A DNA stretch of 36,129 nucleotides from Myxococcales bacterium (GTDB lineage Bacteria; Myxococcota_A; Polyangia; Fen-1088): NCBI GenBank assembly GCA_003142855.1, contig PLNW01000075.1, positions 1 through 36,129 of the forward strand. The letters run 5' to 3'. Shown piece by piece: positions 24,925 to 33,366 of this stretch. The notes under the pieces were generated by a model. It ran no database searches. It had not been told where the DNA came from and was given only the letters and a program-made list of their open reading frames with translations. The position numbers and the translations under genes are program-made. Positions within the stretch are counted from its first letter, which is position 1. The number at the start of each line of letters is the position of its first letter.

Positions 24925-25554
24925 TCAGCGATGTCCGCCGCCGTGGCCACCGCCGTGACCGCGCGAGCCACCACCGACACTCCCGCGTGAACCACTAGCG
25001 CGCGAGCTGCCACCGAATCCGTATCTCCCGCCCGCACCGCCGCGGTATCCACCCCACCCGTACCCGGCGCGGTACAGTCCCACGTACCAACCAAAACCCC
25101 CGGGACCGCGGGGGCCAAAGTATGGATAGGGACCCCAGCCCCAAACCCATGGCGCGGCCAACCAGGTCCACCCGTAGCTAGGATAGTAGACATAGGAATA
25201 GGGATAGGCGTCATTGGCCGCGCCTTCATAGGTGTACTGGTTTCCGTAGGGCATCCAGATCCAGCCGTACTCGCTGGTGTACACCCACTGTCCCCCGCCC
25301 GCCGCCTGTGCCGGACCCGCGGGCTGCTGAGCCTGAGACGGCGACTGCGCCTGAACCGGTGGTGCTGGCGGCTGTTGCGGCGGCGCGGGAGGTTGCATGT
25401 CGGGCGCCGGCGTGGATGGCTGAACCGACTGGGGTGCGGTGCCAGCGGTCGAGACCTGGCTCATCGAATACTCGACGGGGCTCATTTCCTGGGCGTGCGC
25501 GACGCCCAATCTGAGAATCAGCGAACAAATAGAGACAGTCAGTTTGATTTTCAT
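24925..25554 (-). CDS. Secreted Pro/Tyr/Gly-rich protein, unknown function
   Basis: 209 residues with a signal peptide (MKIKLTVSICSLILRLGVAHA). A Pro/Gln-rich segment (40-85) is followed by an aromatic core with repeated Tyr-Gly-Trp elements (YTSEYGWIWMPYGNQYTY, YYPSYGWTWLAAPWVWGWG, FGWYVGLYRAGYGWGGY). The tail is Gly/Arg/His-rich (RGHGGGHGGGHR). Related YGW-type secreted proteins are widespread in Myxococcota and Proteobacteria but of unknown role; a cell-surface or matrix function is a guess. Its ATG overlaps the stop of the receiver-like gene (ATGA, 25554-25551), so it is expressed from the same predicted sigma-54 promoter. Confidence 0.75.
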   Translation of the reverse strand: MKIKLTVSICSLILRLGVAHAQEMSPVEYSMSQVSTAGTAPQSVQPSTPAPDMQPPAPPQQPPAPPVQAQSPSQAQQPAGPAQAAGGGQWVYTSEYGWIWMPYGNQYTYEGAANDAYPYSYVYYPSYGWTWLAAPWVWGWGPYPYFGPRGPGGFGWYVGLYRAGYGWGGYRGGAGGRYGFGGSSRASGSRGSVGGGSRGHGGGHGGGHR

Positions 25555-25985
25555 GACGCCATCCTCGCGCTCTCAGGAGTTGACTGAAACGATACGGTGA
25601 ACACGGGGATCGACCAGCCGCGCGCCTTGAGCTGCCGGTGAAGATCCTCGGCATTCGTCCCCGGGAAGTCGTCATCCGCTAGAACCAAGTCGTTGCCGAA
25701 ATCGCGCGGTACTGGCAGTTGCTCCATGAATTCCAGCAGTGTCTTGCTGTTACTCGCGGCAATCACATCGCAACCTTCGTCTTCATAGGCAGTGACCAGC
25801 TCCTCACGCAGCTCTGGATCAGACACCTCGATAAACACGCGATCGGTGTCCACGGCCAGGAGTGTTCGCTCTATCCAGCCCAGCGGTTGACCCGACTTGC
25901 TTATGGCGACAGGAGGCACGCGTGACTCAGACTCGCGCAAGCGCGATGAGGAGAGGTTTGTTGTTTCGGAGTATTCGGTCTTCAT
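25551..25985 (-). CDS. Truncated receiver-like protein
   Basis: 144 residues from ATG 25985, which has AAAGGAGG seven bases upstream. From residue 49 the protein follows the CheY receiver fold: strand 1 RVFIEVSDPE with the usual acidic pair reduced, helix 1 LREELVTAYEDEG, strand 2 CDVIAAS, strand 3 NDLVLADDDFPG with D104 at the phospho-acceptor place, and strand 4 IPVFTVSF with Ser where Thr is usual. It then ends, so strand 5 with the invariant Lys and helix 5 is missing. A 45-residue N-terminal extension has no known match. It may be a phosphate-independent or decoy receiver. First gene of a two-gene operon with the secreted YGW protein, behind a strong sigma-54 element. Confidence 0.7.
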   Translation of the reverse strand: MKTEYSETTNLSSSRLRESESRVPPVAISKSGQPLGWIERTLLAVDTDRVFIEVSDPELREELVTAYEDEGCDVIAASNSKTLLEFMEQLPVPRDFGNDLVLADDDFPGTNAEDLHRQLKARGWSIPVFTVSFQSTPESARMAS

Positions 25986-26020
25986 GGGAAGCCTCCTTTC
26001 GGGGCACAACCAAGGGATCC

Positions 26021-26036
26021 AGCAATCGCGGTGCCA
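26021..26036 (-). promoter_or_regulatory. Sigma-54 promoter for receiver-like/secreted protein operon
   Basis: On the minus strand the element reads TGGCAC-CGCGA-TTGCT, an essentially perfect match to the sigma-54 consensus TGGCAC-N5-TTGCW, with GG and GC 10 bases apart. Transcription would begin near 26009, giving a leader of about 24 bases with AAAGGAGG before ATG 25985. Upstream activator sites lie at about -108 and -139. Confidence 0.75.
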
Positions 26037-26108
26037 GACTCGAACCGGCCAGCGGCAACGCGATCAGGGTCTGCTGGCGCATAGTTCGACCGCGAACAGC
26101 AACGACAC

Positions 26109-26125
26109 TGCGGCAGTCTGTCGCG
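26109..26125. promoter_or_regulatory. Predicted enhancer-binding site, copy A
   Basis: TGCGGCA-GTC-TGTCGCG. It matches 13 of 14 specified positions of the palindrome TGCGGCA-N3-TGTCGCA that is complete in copy C (30528-30544). It lies between two divergent sigma-54 promoters, about 108 bp upstream of one predicted start and 117 bp upstream of the other. The size and symmetry suit the Fis-type DNA-binding domain of an NtrC-family activator. Confidence 0.6.
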
Positions 26126-26139
26126 GGCGACCCTGCCCC

Positions 26140-26156
26140 TGCGGCAGAGAGTCGCT
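26140..26156. promoter_or_regulatory. Predicted enhancer-binding site, copy B
   Basis: TGCGGCA-GAG-AGTCGCT. It matches 12 of 14 motif positions and lies 31 bp from copy A, three helical turns, in the same orientation. This places both activator dimers on one face of the DNA. Confidence 0.58.
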
Positions 26157-26207
26157 GTGCGTCCGGCGAAACTCCCCGCCTGATGAGCAAGTGCGGCCTT
26201 CCCGTCG

Positions 26208-26223
26208 TGGCACAGCCGATGCA
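26208..26223 (+). promoter_or_regulatory. Sigma-54 promoter for the single-domain response regulator
   Basis: TGGCAC-AGCCG-ATGCA: a perfect -24 box and a -12 box with the invariant GC at the right spacing. The predicted start near 26234 leaves about 26 bases, including GAGGTG, before ATG 26260. It is divergent from the element at 26021-26036 and shares its enhancer sites. Confidence 0.7.
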
Positions 26224-26259
26224 GCATGTCGCCTCAATACCGACCAAATGAGGTGTCAC

Positions 26260-26706
26260 ATGATGAATGCTTCCGACCGGCGTGAATTCACCTTGGACGA
26301 GTTGGCGCGTGCGGCACGAGAGCAGGTGCCCATCTCGCGGATTGTCATCGCTGACGACGATCCCGACAGCCTGGAGCTGCTGAAGATGGCCCTGGGAAAT
26401 CCCCAGATAGAAATCTGCGAGGCGGCCAACGGCGCGGAATTGGTGGATCTCCTGGCCGAGGGCGGTCCGTTCGATCTGGTGGTAACCGACGTTCTCATGC
26501 CCTGGATGGAAGGACTTCAAGTGTTGCTTTCGGCGCGAGCGGCCGAGATTCATACGCCCGTCCTGGTGATTACCGGGCTCACACGGCCCGATCTTCAATC
26601 CAAAGTCGATCGCCTCGGAAACGCGAAATTGTTGCGCAAGCCCTTCGGAATCCCTGAGCTGCGTGCAGCGGTGGCCGACCTAATGGCCAGGCAACAATTG
26701 GCATGA
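26260..26706 (+). CDS. Single-domain response regulator (CheY-like)
   Basis: 148 residues with a complete receiver domain: acidic pair in VIADDDPDS (D32-D34), phospho-acceptor D77 in LVVTDVLMPWMEG, T106 in LVITGLT and Lys 127 in LLRKPFG. A 25-residue N-terminal extension precedes strand 1 and no output domain follows. Two adjacent ATGs (26260 and 26263) both fit the GAGGTG ribosome site. Single-domain regulators act by binding partners or as phosphate shuttles. Here it sits behind a sigma-54 promoter and converges on the NtrC-type activator gene, 15 bases away. A phosphorelay involving the kinase at 28143-29411 is plausible but inferred. Confidence 0.9.
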   Translation: MMNASDRREFTLDELARAAREQVPISRIVIADDDPDSLELLKMALGNPQIEICEAANGAELVDLLAEGGPFDLVVTDVLMPWMEGLQVLLSARAAEIHTPVLVITGLTRPDLQSKVDRLGNAKLLRKPFGIPELRAAVADLMARQQLA

Positions 26707-26721
26707 GACACCCCGCTGTTG

Positions 26722-28083
<1,362 letters not shown>

Positions 28084-28142
28084 GCACGGAAGACTATCAT
28101 GGAGATCCTGTGACGCCGATGTGGTTTCACAGGAGGAGCTCA

Positions 28143-29411
28143 TTGAGCAACGAAAATCCCAAGACTGAGTTGCTATCCAGCTGGCCTGTGCTGGTCGCTC
28201 TCGGCCTGGTGACGCTGCTCATCGTCGGGATGCTTGGGCTCGACATGTTCTTCTCACAGCGAGAGGCGCAAAGGACCACCGATATCATCGAGAATGCGCA
28301 GCGTTCGATCATCCTGCTCAGTGACATCCGAACCCACGCCAGACAGTTCGCCACGACGGACATCGAACGCGAGATCATCCATTCGACGAACGCCATCGCG
28401 ACGGCTTCCCGCAGCTACGATCCCATTGCGACTTACCAGGGAGAACGCGACGAGTGGCACCACCTTCAGGATCTGCTGCGGCAACTGCTGGCCCGGCCCG
28501 GAAACCGCCAGGAGTCGGCCCCTCTCGAAGAAGAGATCGATAATTCCGTCGACAAGCTGGTGGCTATCAACACCAGCGCAGGTGTGGGCAACTTGACCGC
28601 GATCCGCACCGCGCACCGGCAGGCGCTGTGGAGCGACGCGGTTGTCGGCGGGATCGTGATCGCCATCGCGCTGGCTGTCTCCCTCTGGCTGCTGCGTGTG
28701 CTCAGTCGCCAGCGTCGGCTGATCGTTGAACGCGTCCGCTTCCTCAACGAGAAGAACAACGAGCTGGAGGCCTTTGCTGGGCGCGCGGCGCACGACCTGC
28801 GCAGCCCGATGAATCCCATCCGCGGATACACGGACCTCATCCTCGAGTCCCCGGGATTGCCGGACGAAGTCAGAGGAATGGCGCAACGGATTCACCGAGC
28901 GGTCGGACGCATGACCGGCGTGGTCGACAACATGCTGGCGCTTTCGGTTTCTGGGCGGCCACCCGTGGGACAGTCATCGTCCGCCTTGGTGGTCGAGCGG
29001 CTGGTCGAGGAAATGGGAGCGGAACTGCAAGGGGTCGACCTGGCGACGAAGCTGCGCGCCGGTCGGGTGGCCTGCACCGAGGAAGTCCTCGCCCAGATTC
29101 TGCGCAACCTGATTGGCAACGCCACCAAATTCCGCGCGCACGACCGACCCCTGCGCATCACCATCGAAACCCGAGACGTCGGGCCGATGGTCGAGATCGC
29201 GATCGAGGACAACGGCCTGGGGATGGATGCCGAGAGCGCCCGGCACGCGTTCGAGCCATTCTATCGAGGCCAGATGGACCGCGAACTCCCGGGGCATGGT
29301 CTCGGCCTCGCCATCGTGGACCGCACCACCCGAGCGCTGGGCGGAACTTGCGAACTATCGTCGGTCTTGGATCACAGCACGCTCATCGTGGTCCGGCTGC
29401 CTCGGCCGTGA
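28143..29411 (+). CDS. Transmembrane sensor histidine kinase
   Basis: 422 residues from TTG 28143. AGGAGGAG (28131-28138) sits just upstream and makes this rare start the best choice; GTG 28110 and ATG 28119 lie before that site. Two membrane helices (about 13-36 and 160-184) flank a helical periplasmic domain of some 125 residues (REAQRTTDIIENAQRSIILL to WSDAVVGG) resembling a four-helix-bundle or CHASE3-type sensor. A coiled linker leads to H217 in GRAAHDLRSPMNPIRGY. The ATPase has QILRNLIGNATKF (N box), IEDNGLGMD (G1), AFEPFYRG (F box) and GHGLGLAIVDR (G2). It is divergent from the NtrC-type regulator, its likely partner. Confidence 0.9.
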   Translation: MSNENPKTELLSSWPVLVALGLVTLLIVGMLGLDMFFSQREAQRTTDIIENAQRSIILLSDIRTHARQFATTDIEREIIHSTNAIATASRSYDPIATYQGERDEWHHLQDLLRQLLARPGNRQESAPLEEEIDNSVDKLVAINTSAGVGNLTAIRTAHRQALWSDAVVGGIVIAIALAVSLWLLRVLSRQRRLIVERVRFLNEKNNELEAFAGRAAHDLRSPMNPIRGYTDLILESPGLPDEVRGMAQRIHRAVGRMTGVVDNMLALSVSGRPPVGQSSSALVVERLVEEMGAELQGVDLATKLRAGRVACTEEVLAQILRNLIGNATKFRAHDRPLRITIETRDVGPMVEIAIEDNGLGMDAESARHAFEPFYRGQMDRELPGHGLGLAIVDRTTRALGGTCELSSVLDHSTLIVVRLPRP

Positions 29412-29432
29412 ATCGTTGTCCACAACATGGTT

Positions 29433-30380
29433 TCATCTCTCCCCGACCAGGGTTCTGGATTGAGCGGAGTGAAGACGGCTGTGATTCGCTGGCTCGGGCA
29501 TCGGCGTAGCTTCAACGTCACTGGTTCCACTGCGGTGGAGGTGCCGGTGCCGGACGCAATCTTTTCCGTCCTGCTTGGCCGCGTAGACCAGTTTGTCCGC
29601 CTGCTGGACCAGTCGATCCAGCGATGTCCGCGGCCCGTCGATGGTTATGGCGCCGATGCTGAAGCTCGCCGGCCAACGGCCCTGCACGGCACCGCGGAGA
29701 GCGCCCATGAGCTTGTCGAGGACCATCTCCGCGGCCTTGTCGCCAGCCTCCGGCAATAACAATACGAACTCATCACCACCGTAGCGCGCAACCACGTCGA
29801 AAGCGCGCAAATTGCGCGCCAGCGTCTCCGCGACCACCACCAGCAGGCGGTCGCCATCCTCGTGCCCGCCCTCGTCGTTGACCTTCTTGAAGTCGTCGAT
29901 GTCCAGATAAGCGAGTGAAAGCGACCGGTGATAGCGCTCGGCGCGGGCCACCTCGCGCTCAGCCGTCTCGACGAACGCCCTTCGGTTCAAGACACCGGTC
30001 AGCGGATCCGTCCTGGCCAGAATGGCCCAGCGCTCTGTCGTCGACCGCAGCCGCGAAAGAATGAAAGCAACGACGATGAAAAACCCCATTTCCACGATGC
30101 CATTCCAGTAGGGGATGAGTGGGTGGGAAAAGCGGTGAGTGATCAACCAGAGATCTTGCAGGCGCACCACCGCTGATAGACCGCAGATAAGCAATCCCGC
30201 ACGCAAACTGACGAACCAAGTCGCGACCGCGATCGGTGCCAGATACAGCGGGGCTATGGAAACCTGCGCGCCCGTGACGTAGTCAATCATCCCGATTACA
30301 AGAACCATCGCGATCGCCCCGGCGACCACTTGCAACGGGCGCAGATTCTTCGCGTCTGAAGAAACTTGATGGTTCGTCAT
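29433..30380 (-). CDS. Membrane diguanylate cyclase (GGDEF)
   Basis: 315 residues. The N-terminal 110 residues form about four membrane helices (VVAGAIAMVLVIGMIDYV, IAPLYLAPIAVATWFV, IVEMGFFIVVAFILSRL). The GGDEF domain begins at RTDPLTGVLNRRAF, with LDIDDFKKVND and the active-site loop YGGDEFV (G201-F205) intact, so it should make cyclic di-GMP. An RxxD inhibitory site (RAFD, 192-195) lies five residues before the active loop, predicting product feedback. About 45 polar residues follow. The start ATG 30380 has AAAGGAG eight bases upstream, and a sigma-54-like promoter lies just before it. It converges on the kinase gene with a 21-base gap. Confidence 0.93.
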   Translation of the reverse strand: MTNHQVSSDAKNLRPLQVVAGAIAMVLVIGMIDYVTGAQVSIAPLYLAPIAVATWFVSLRAGLLICGLSAVVRLQDLWLITHRFSHPLIPYWNGIVEMGFFIVVAFILSRLRSTTERWAILARTDPLTGVLNRRAFVETAEREVARAERYHRSLSLAYLDIDDFKKVNDEGGHEDGDRLLVVVAETLARNLRAFDVVARYGGDEFVLLLPEAGDKAAEMVLDKLMGALRGAVQGRWPASFSIGAITIDGPRTSLDRLVQQADKLVYAAKQDGKDCVRHRHLHRSGTSDVEATPMPEPANHSRLHSAQSRTLVGER

Positions 30381-30415
30381 GTCGACGCTCCTTTCGCGTG
30401 TCCGTCCTCATCACC

Positions 30416-30432
30416 TTGCATCGGCAATGCCA
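30416..30432 (-). promoter_or_regulatory. Sigma-54-like promoter for the diguanylate cyclase gene
   Basis: On the minus strand: TGGCAT-TGCCG-ATGCAA. GG and GC are 10 bases apart, five of six -24 bases match, and the -12 half ATGCA is the same as in the element at 26208-26223. A start near 30407 would leave a 26-base leader with the AAAGGAG ribosome site. Two copies of the shared enhancer motif lie about 107 and 129 bp upstream. Confidence 0.65.
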
Positions 30433-30505
30433 CGAGGAGCGGACGGCCTTGCTGCGCTGATTAGTTAGATTCCGCACCCAGCACGCAGGGGCACGAAGAA
30501 AGTGC

Positions 30506-30522
30506 CGCGTCACCCTGCCGCC
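30506..30522. promoter_or_regulatory. Predicted enhancer-binding site, copy D
   Basis: Read on the minus strand: GGCGGCA-GGG-TGACGCG, 11 of 14 motif positions. It is the weakest copy, but it lies 22 bp (two helical turns) from copy C and at the usual distance (about -107) from the predicted start of the diguanylate cyclase message. Confidence 0.45.
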
Positions 30523-30527
30523 CTCGG

Positions 30528-30544
30528 TGCGGCACACTGTCGCA
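30528..30544. promoter_or_regulatory. Predicted enhancer-binding site, copy C (best palindrome)
   Basis: TGCGGCA-CAC-TGTCGCA: the two halves are inverted repeats with one mismatch. It defines the motif found also at 26109 and 26140. It lies about 129 bp upstream of the predicted sigma-54 start of the diguanylate cyclase gene. Confidence 0.58.
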
Positions 30545-30582
30545 CCATCTTCAGGGACAGGCTCCGTGCTATCGCTCGTGGG

Positions 30583-30600
30583 CGTGTGCTATAGCACGCG
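30583..30600. promoter_or_regulatory. Palindrome immediately before the DEAD-box helicase start
   Basis: CGTGTGCTATAGCACGCG contains the perfect palindrome GTGCTATAGCAC, extended to 18 bases with one mismatch. It ends five bases before ATG 30606, where a ribosome-binding site should be; none is present. A partial copy of the half-site, GTGCTAT, lies 20 bases upstream (30566-30572). It is most likely an operator overlapping the promoter of a short-leader message. Confidence 0.5.
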
Positions 30601-30605
30601 CCTAT

Positions 30606-32528
30606 ATGTCCATGTTCTCTGAGCTGGGCCTTGTCCCAGCGCTTGCCGAAGCTATCGCCGCACGCGGCTACGACAACGCAACCCCCGTGCAAGCGGCGGT
30701 GCTAGAGGCCAAGGTGCAAGGCCGCGATCTCCTGGTGTCTTCGCAAACCGGGTCGGGAAAGACGCTCGCCTTTGGCTCGCTCATCGCCCAGACCTTGCTG
30801 GAAGATCCTGCGCCAGCCACGGGGGATGGGCCAGAGGCCGCCAGGCCTGCTCGTCGGGTGCGGCGGCCCGGGGCACTGATTATCGCGCCCACGCGCGAGT
30901 TGGCCAACCAAGTGCGGGCTGAGCTCGCCTGGCTGTTCGCGCGCACGCCGCTCAGTGTGGCGGCGTTCACGGGCGGCAGCGACATCCGGCGCGATCTCAA
31001 GATCCTGCACACGGGGGCGGACCTGGTGGTGGGCACGCCTGGCCGCCTGGTGGATCTTCTGTCACGCAAGGCCTTGCACCTGGAAGAGGTCAAGGCGGTT
31101 GTCGTCGACGAAGCCGACGAAATGCTGGACATGGGGTTTCGCGAGGATCTGGAGACCATCCTGGCCGCAGCCACGGCGCGCACGCGCACGCACATGTTTT
31201 CGGCCACCTTGCCCCAGCCCATTCTTGCCCTGGCGGCCCGTTATCAGAAGGACGCAGCCCGCATCGATGCCCGCAGTCTGGGCGAAGCACCGACTCACGA
31301 GGATATTCGCCACGTGGCCTACCTGACCGCCATGGGTGACAGGGGCAAGGCGGTGGTCAACGTGCTTCGCCACAACCCCGACCAGCGCGCCATCGTGTTT
31401 GGCACCACCCGAGAAGGCGTCGCCGATCTGCACCGCGAGTTGGTGGGCCAGGGGTTTCGCGCGGTGGTGCTGTCCGGGGATCGCGCGCAGGCCGAACGCA
31501 ATCGCGCACTCGAAGCCCTCCGCGCGGGCGAGGCGCAGATCCTGGTGGCCACCAATGTGGCCGCACGCGGTCTGGATCTGCCCGAGGTGGACCTGGTCGT
31601 GCACGCCGATCTTCCACTCAATGGTGAGGCGCTCACCCACCGCAGCGGCCGCACCGGACGGGCCGGTCGCAAAGGCACCAGCGTTCTCATCGCCTCTCTG
31701 GCCGAACGGCGCAAGGCTGAACGCTTGCTGGCCTATGCCAAGGTGGAGTTCTCGTGGGCCAACGTGCCTGGCGCCAAGGAGATCAGGGCCCAGGGTGAGA
31801 AGCGCCTGGAAGAGACACTGCGGACAGAAGCCGCGAGCGAGCCCTCTGCCGAGGCTTCAGCCATGGTGGAGAGTCTGAGTCCGCACATCAAGCGGGACCG
31901 ACTGCTCCTGTTGCTGCTCGATCGCGAACTGCAACGATTGCCCAAGGGCGAGGTGCTGCGGCCCGTGGATACGCGCCTGACCAAGAGCACCGACAGCTAT
32001 CGCCGCGACTCGGGCCCGCCGGTTTCACATGCCGAGTTCTCGCGCGACGCCGTCGTGTTTCGCGTGAATCTCGGGGCGGAAAGCCGGGCCGAGCCAGGCT
32101 GGCTGCTGCCGCTCATCTGCCGGCGCGGCGGCGTCACCCGGCGAGAGGTTGGCGCCATCCGCGTCGGTTCGCAATACAGCGAGTTCGAGATCGCGGGCGA
32201 GGCAGCCAAGGATTTCGCGCTGGCTGCGTCGCAGAGCGATCCGCGCGCCCCGCACGTCCACATGGAGGTTGCCAGCCGCGCGCACCCGCCGACCCATGAA
32301 ATTCACGCCAAGCCTGACAGGCATGGCGGCCAGATGCCGCTCGCCAAGCCGAGCCCGCGTCCGCACTCCGCAGCGCCGCCAGTGCGCTTCGGCGGTTCGC
32401 ACCCAGGAAAGCCATCGGGCGGATCCTCCAAAGGCCCGTCATTCTCGCGGCCGGCTCGGCCTGCGCCCATCCCGGTGGCGAAGCACAAGTGGCATCCCAA
32501 GCCCGGCAGACGCCCGCTGCCGCGCTGA
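30606..32528 (+). CDS. DEAD-box ATP-dependent RNA helicase (DeaD/CsdA-like)
   Basis: 640 residues. The full helicase motif set is present: Q motif region FSELGLVPALAEAIAARGYDNATPVQ, motif I QTGSGKT, Ia PTREL, TPGR, motif II DEAD, motif III SAT, and in the second RecA domain RGLDLPEVDLVVHADLP and HRSGRTGRAGR. After a helical linker, residues of about 475-540 (VFRVNLGAESRAEPGWLLPLICRRGGVTRREVGAIRVGSQYSEFEI) match the DbpA/CsdA RNA-binding domain. The last 90 residues are a basic Pro/His/Lys tail likely to bind RNA loosely. The protein would unwind structured RNA in ribosome assembly or mRNA turnover. The start has no ribosome site; ATG 30612 is also possible. Expression may be controlled by the palindrome just upstream. 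Confidence 0.93.
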   Translation: MSMFSELGLVPALAEAIAARGYDNATPVQAAVLEAKVQGRDLLVSSQTGSGKTLAFGSLIAQTLLEDPAPATGDGPEAARPARRVRRPGALIIAPTRELANQVRAELAWLFARTPLSVAAFTGGSDIRRDLKILHTGADLVVGTPGRLVDLLSRKALHLEEVKAVVVDEADEMLDMGFREDLETILAAATARTRTHMFSATLPQPILALAARYQKDAARIDARSLGEAPTHEDIRHVAYLTAMGDRGKAVVNVLRHNPDQRAIVFGTTREGVADLHRELVGQGFRAVVLSGDRAQAERNRALEALRAGEAQILVATNVAARGLDLPEVDLVVHADLPLNGEALTHRSGRTGRAGRKGTSVLIASLAERRKAERLLAYAKVEFSWANVPGAKEIRAQGEKRLEETLRTEAASEPSAEASAMVESLSPHIKRDRLLLLLLDRELQRLPKGEVLRPVDTRLTKSTDSYRRDSGPPVSHAEFSRDAVVFRVNLGAESRAEPGWLLPLICRRGGVTRREVGAIRVGSQYSEFEIAGEAAKDFALAASQSDPRAPHVHMEVASRAHPPTHEIHAKPDRHGGQMPLAKPSPRPHSAAPPVRFGGSHPGKPSGGSSKGPSFSRPARPAPIPVAKHKWHPKPGRRPLPR

Positions 32529-32564
32529 CGCTTGCATCGGAGTTTCGCAGAAGCAAGGCACCCC

Positions 32565-33347
32565 ATGAAAGCCCTTCAACTTATCCCAGGAACAATTCTC
32601 TTCGCGGGTCTGTTGGCAACCGCCGGATGCGGCAGCTCCTCGGCGAGCGTGGGCTTGGGCGCGGATGCCGAGGCTGGCGACAGCGGAGACGCGACGACGG
32701 AGGACGCGTCAGTCGTGAACGTGCCCAGCAATGTGGTGAGCGACGGCTATCTGACCACAGGCCCCTGGGGGGGATACGGCTTCACCGCCACCGATCCCGG
32801 CGCCGCTCAGATTGTTCCGGCGTGCGGCGCCGATTCCTGCGATCCACCGTTTGTGGGAGAATCCTTCTGTATGCACGGGACTGTCACCGGACGCACCGAC
32901 TGGACCGGCTTTGCCATGCTGGGCTGGAACGTGAATCAGGACGCTGCCAAGGGGCCGCAACTGACCTGGCCGGTTCCCGCGACTGGCGGACTGATCGTGA
33001 CTGTCAACAATCCCAGCAAGACTCCCCTGCGTGTCCAGTTGCAGGGGACCAATCCCCACAGCGGCGCGGATCGCTGGTGCGCGCCCCTGGTCAGCGGGAA
33101 GTTGATTCCCTGGGGCTCGCTGCTGACCAATTGCTGGGCCGGTGGCCAGCCGCAAGACCCGCTCACACCTGGAACGCCGATTCAGCAGGCGGCTATCATT
33201 GTGCCTGGCCTACAGACCGACTTGCCCTTCGACTTCTGCCTGGTCGATGTTCAGATTTTTCCAAGGCAAGCCGATGTCGACGCCGGCGATGGCAGCGACA
33301 GCAACGACGACAGCGACGACGCGAGCCCCGAATCCTACCCAGGCTGA
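32565..33347 (+). CDS. Secreted lipoprotein, unknown function
   Basis: 260 residues. The lipoprotein signal ends LATAGC (C22), followed by a Ser/Ala/Asp-rich linker as is usual for exported Myxococcota lipoproteins. The globular part (about 55-240) is rich in Gly, Trp and beta strands (DGYLTTGPWGGYGFTATDP, TDWTGFAMLGWNVNQD, TGGLIVTVNNPSKTPLRVQL) and resembles galactose-binding-like sandwich domains; four or more Cys suggest disulfides. The tail is very acidic (DVDAGDGSDSNDDSDD) and might bind calcium. ATG 32565 is chosen as it begins the signal peptide. It follows the helicase gene by 36 bases and faces the next lipoprotein gene across 19 bases. Confidence 0.75.
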   Translation: MKALQLIPGTILFAGLLATAGCGSSSASVGLGADAEAGDSGDATTEDASVVNVPSNVVSDGYLTTGPWGGYGFTATDPGAAQIVPACGADSCDPPFVGESFCMHGTVTGRTDWTGFAMLGWNVNQDAAKGPQLTWPVPATGGLIVTVNNPSKTPLRVQLQGTNPHSGADRWCAPLVSGKLIPWGSLLTNCWAGGQPQDPLTPGTPIQQAAIIVPGLQTDLPFDFCLVDVQIFPRQADVDAGDGSDSNDDSDDASPESYPG

Positions 33348-33366
33348 CGGCGCCCCCTCAGGGACG

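Noticed and set aside
29412..29432. GTTGT-CC-ACAAC as terminator between the converging kinase and cyclase genes
   Set aside because: Two-base loop and short stem, no T-run; too weak to call.
30283..30605. Possible small gene between the diguanylate cyclase and helicase genes
   Set aside because: Only Arg/Cys-rich shadow frames are present; the stretch is better explained by promoter and enhancer elements.
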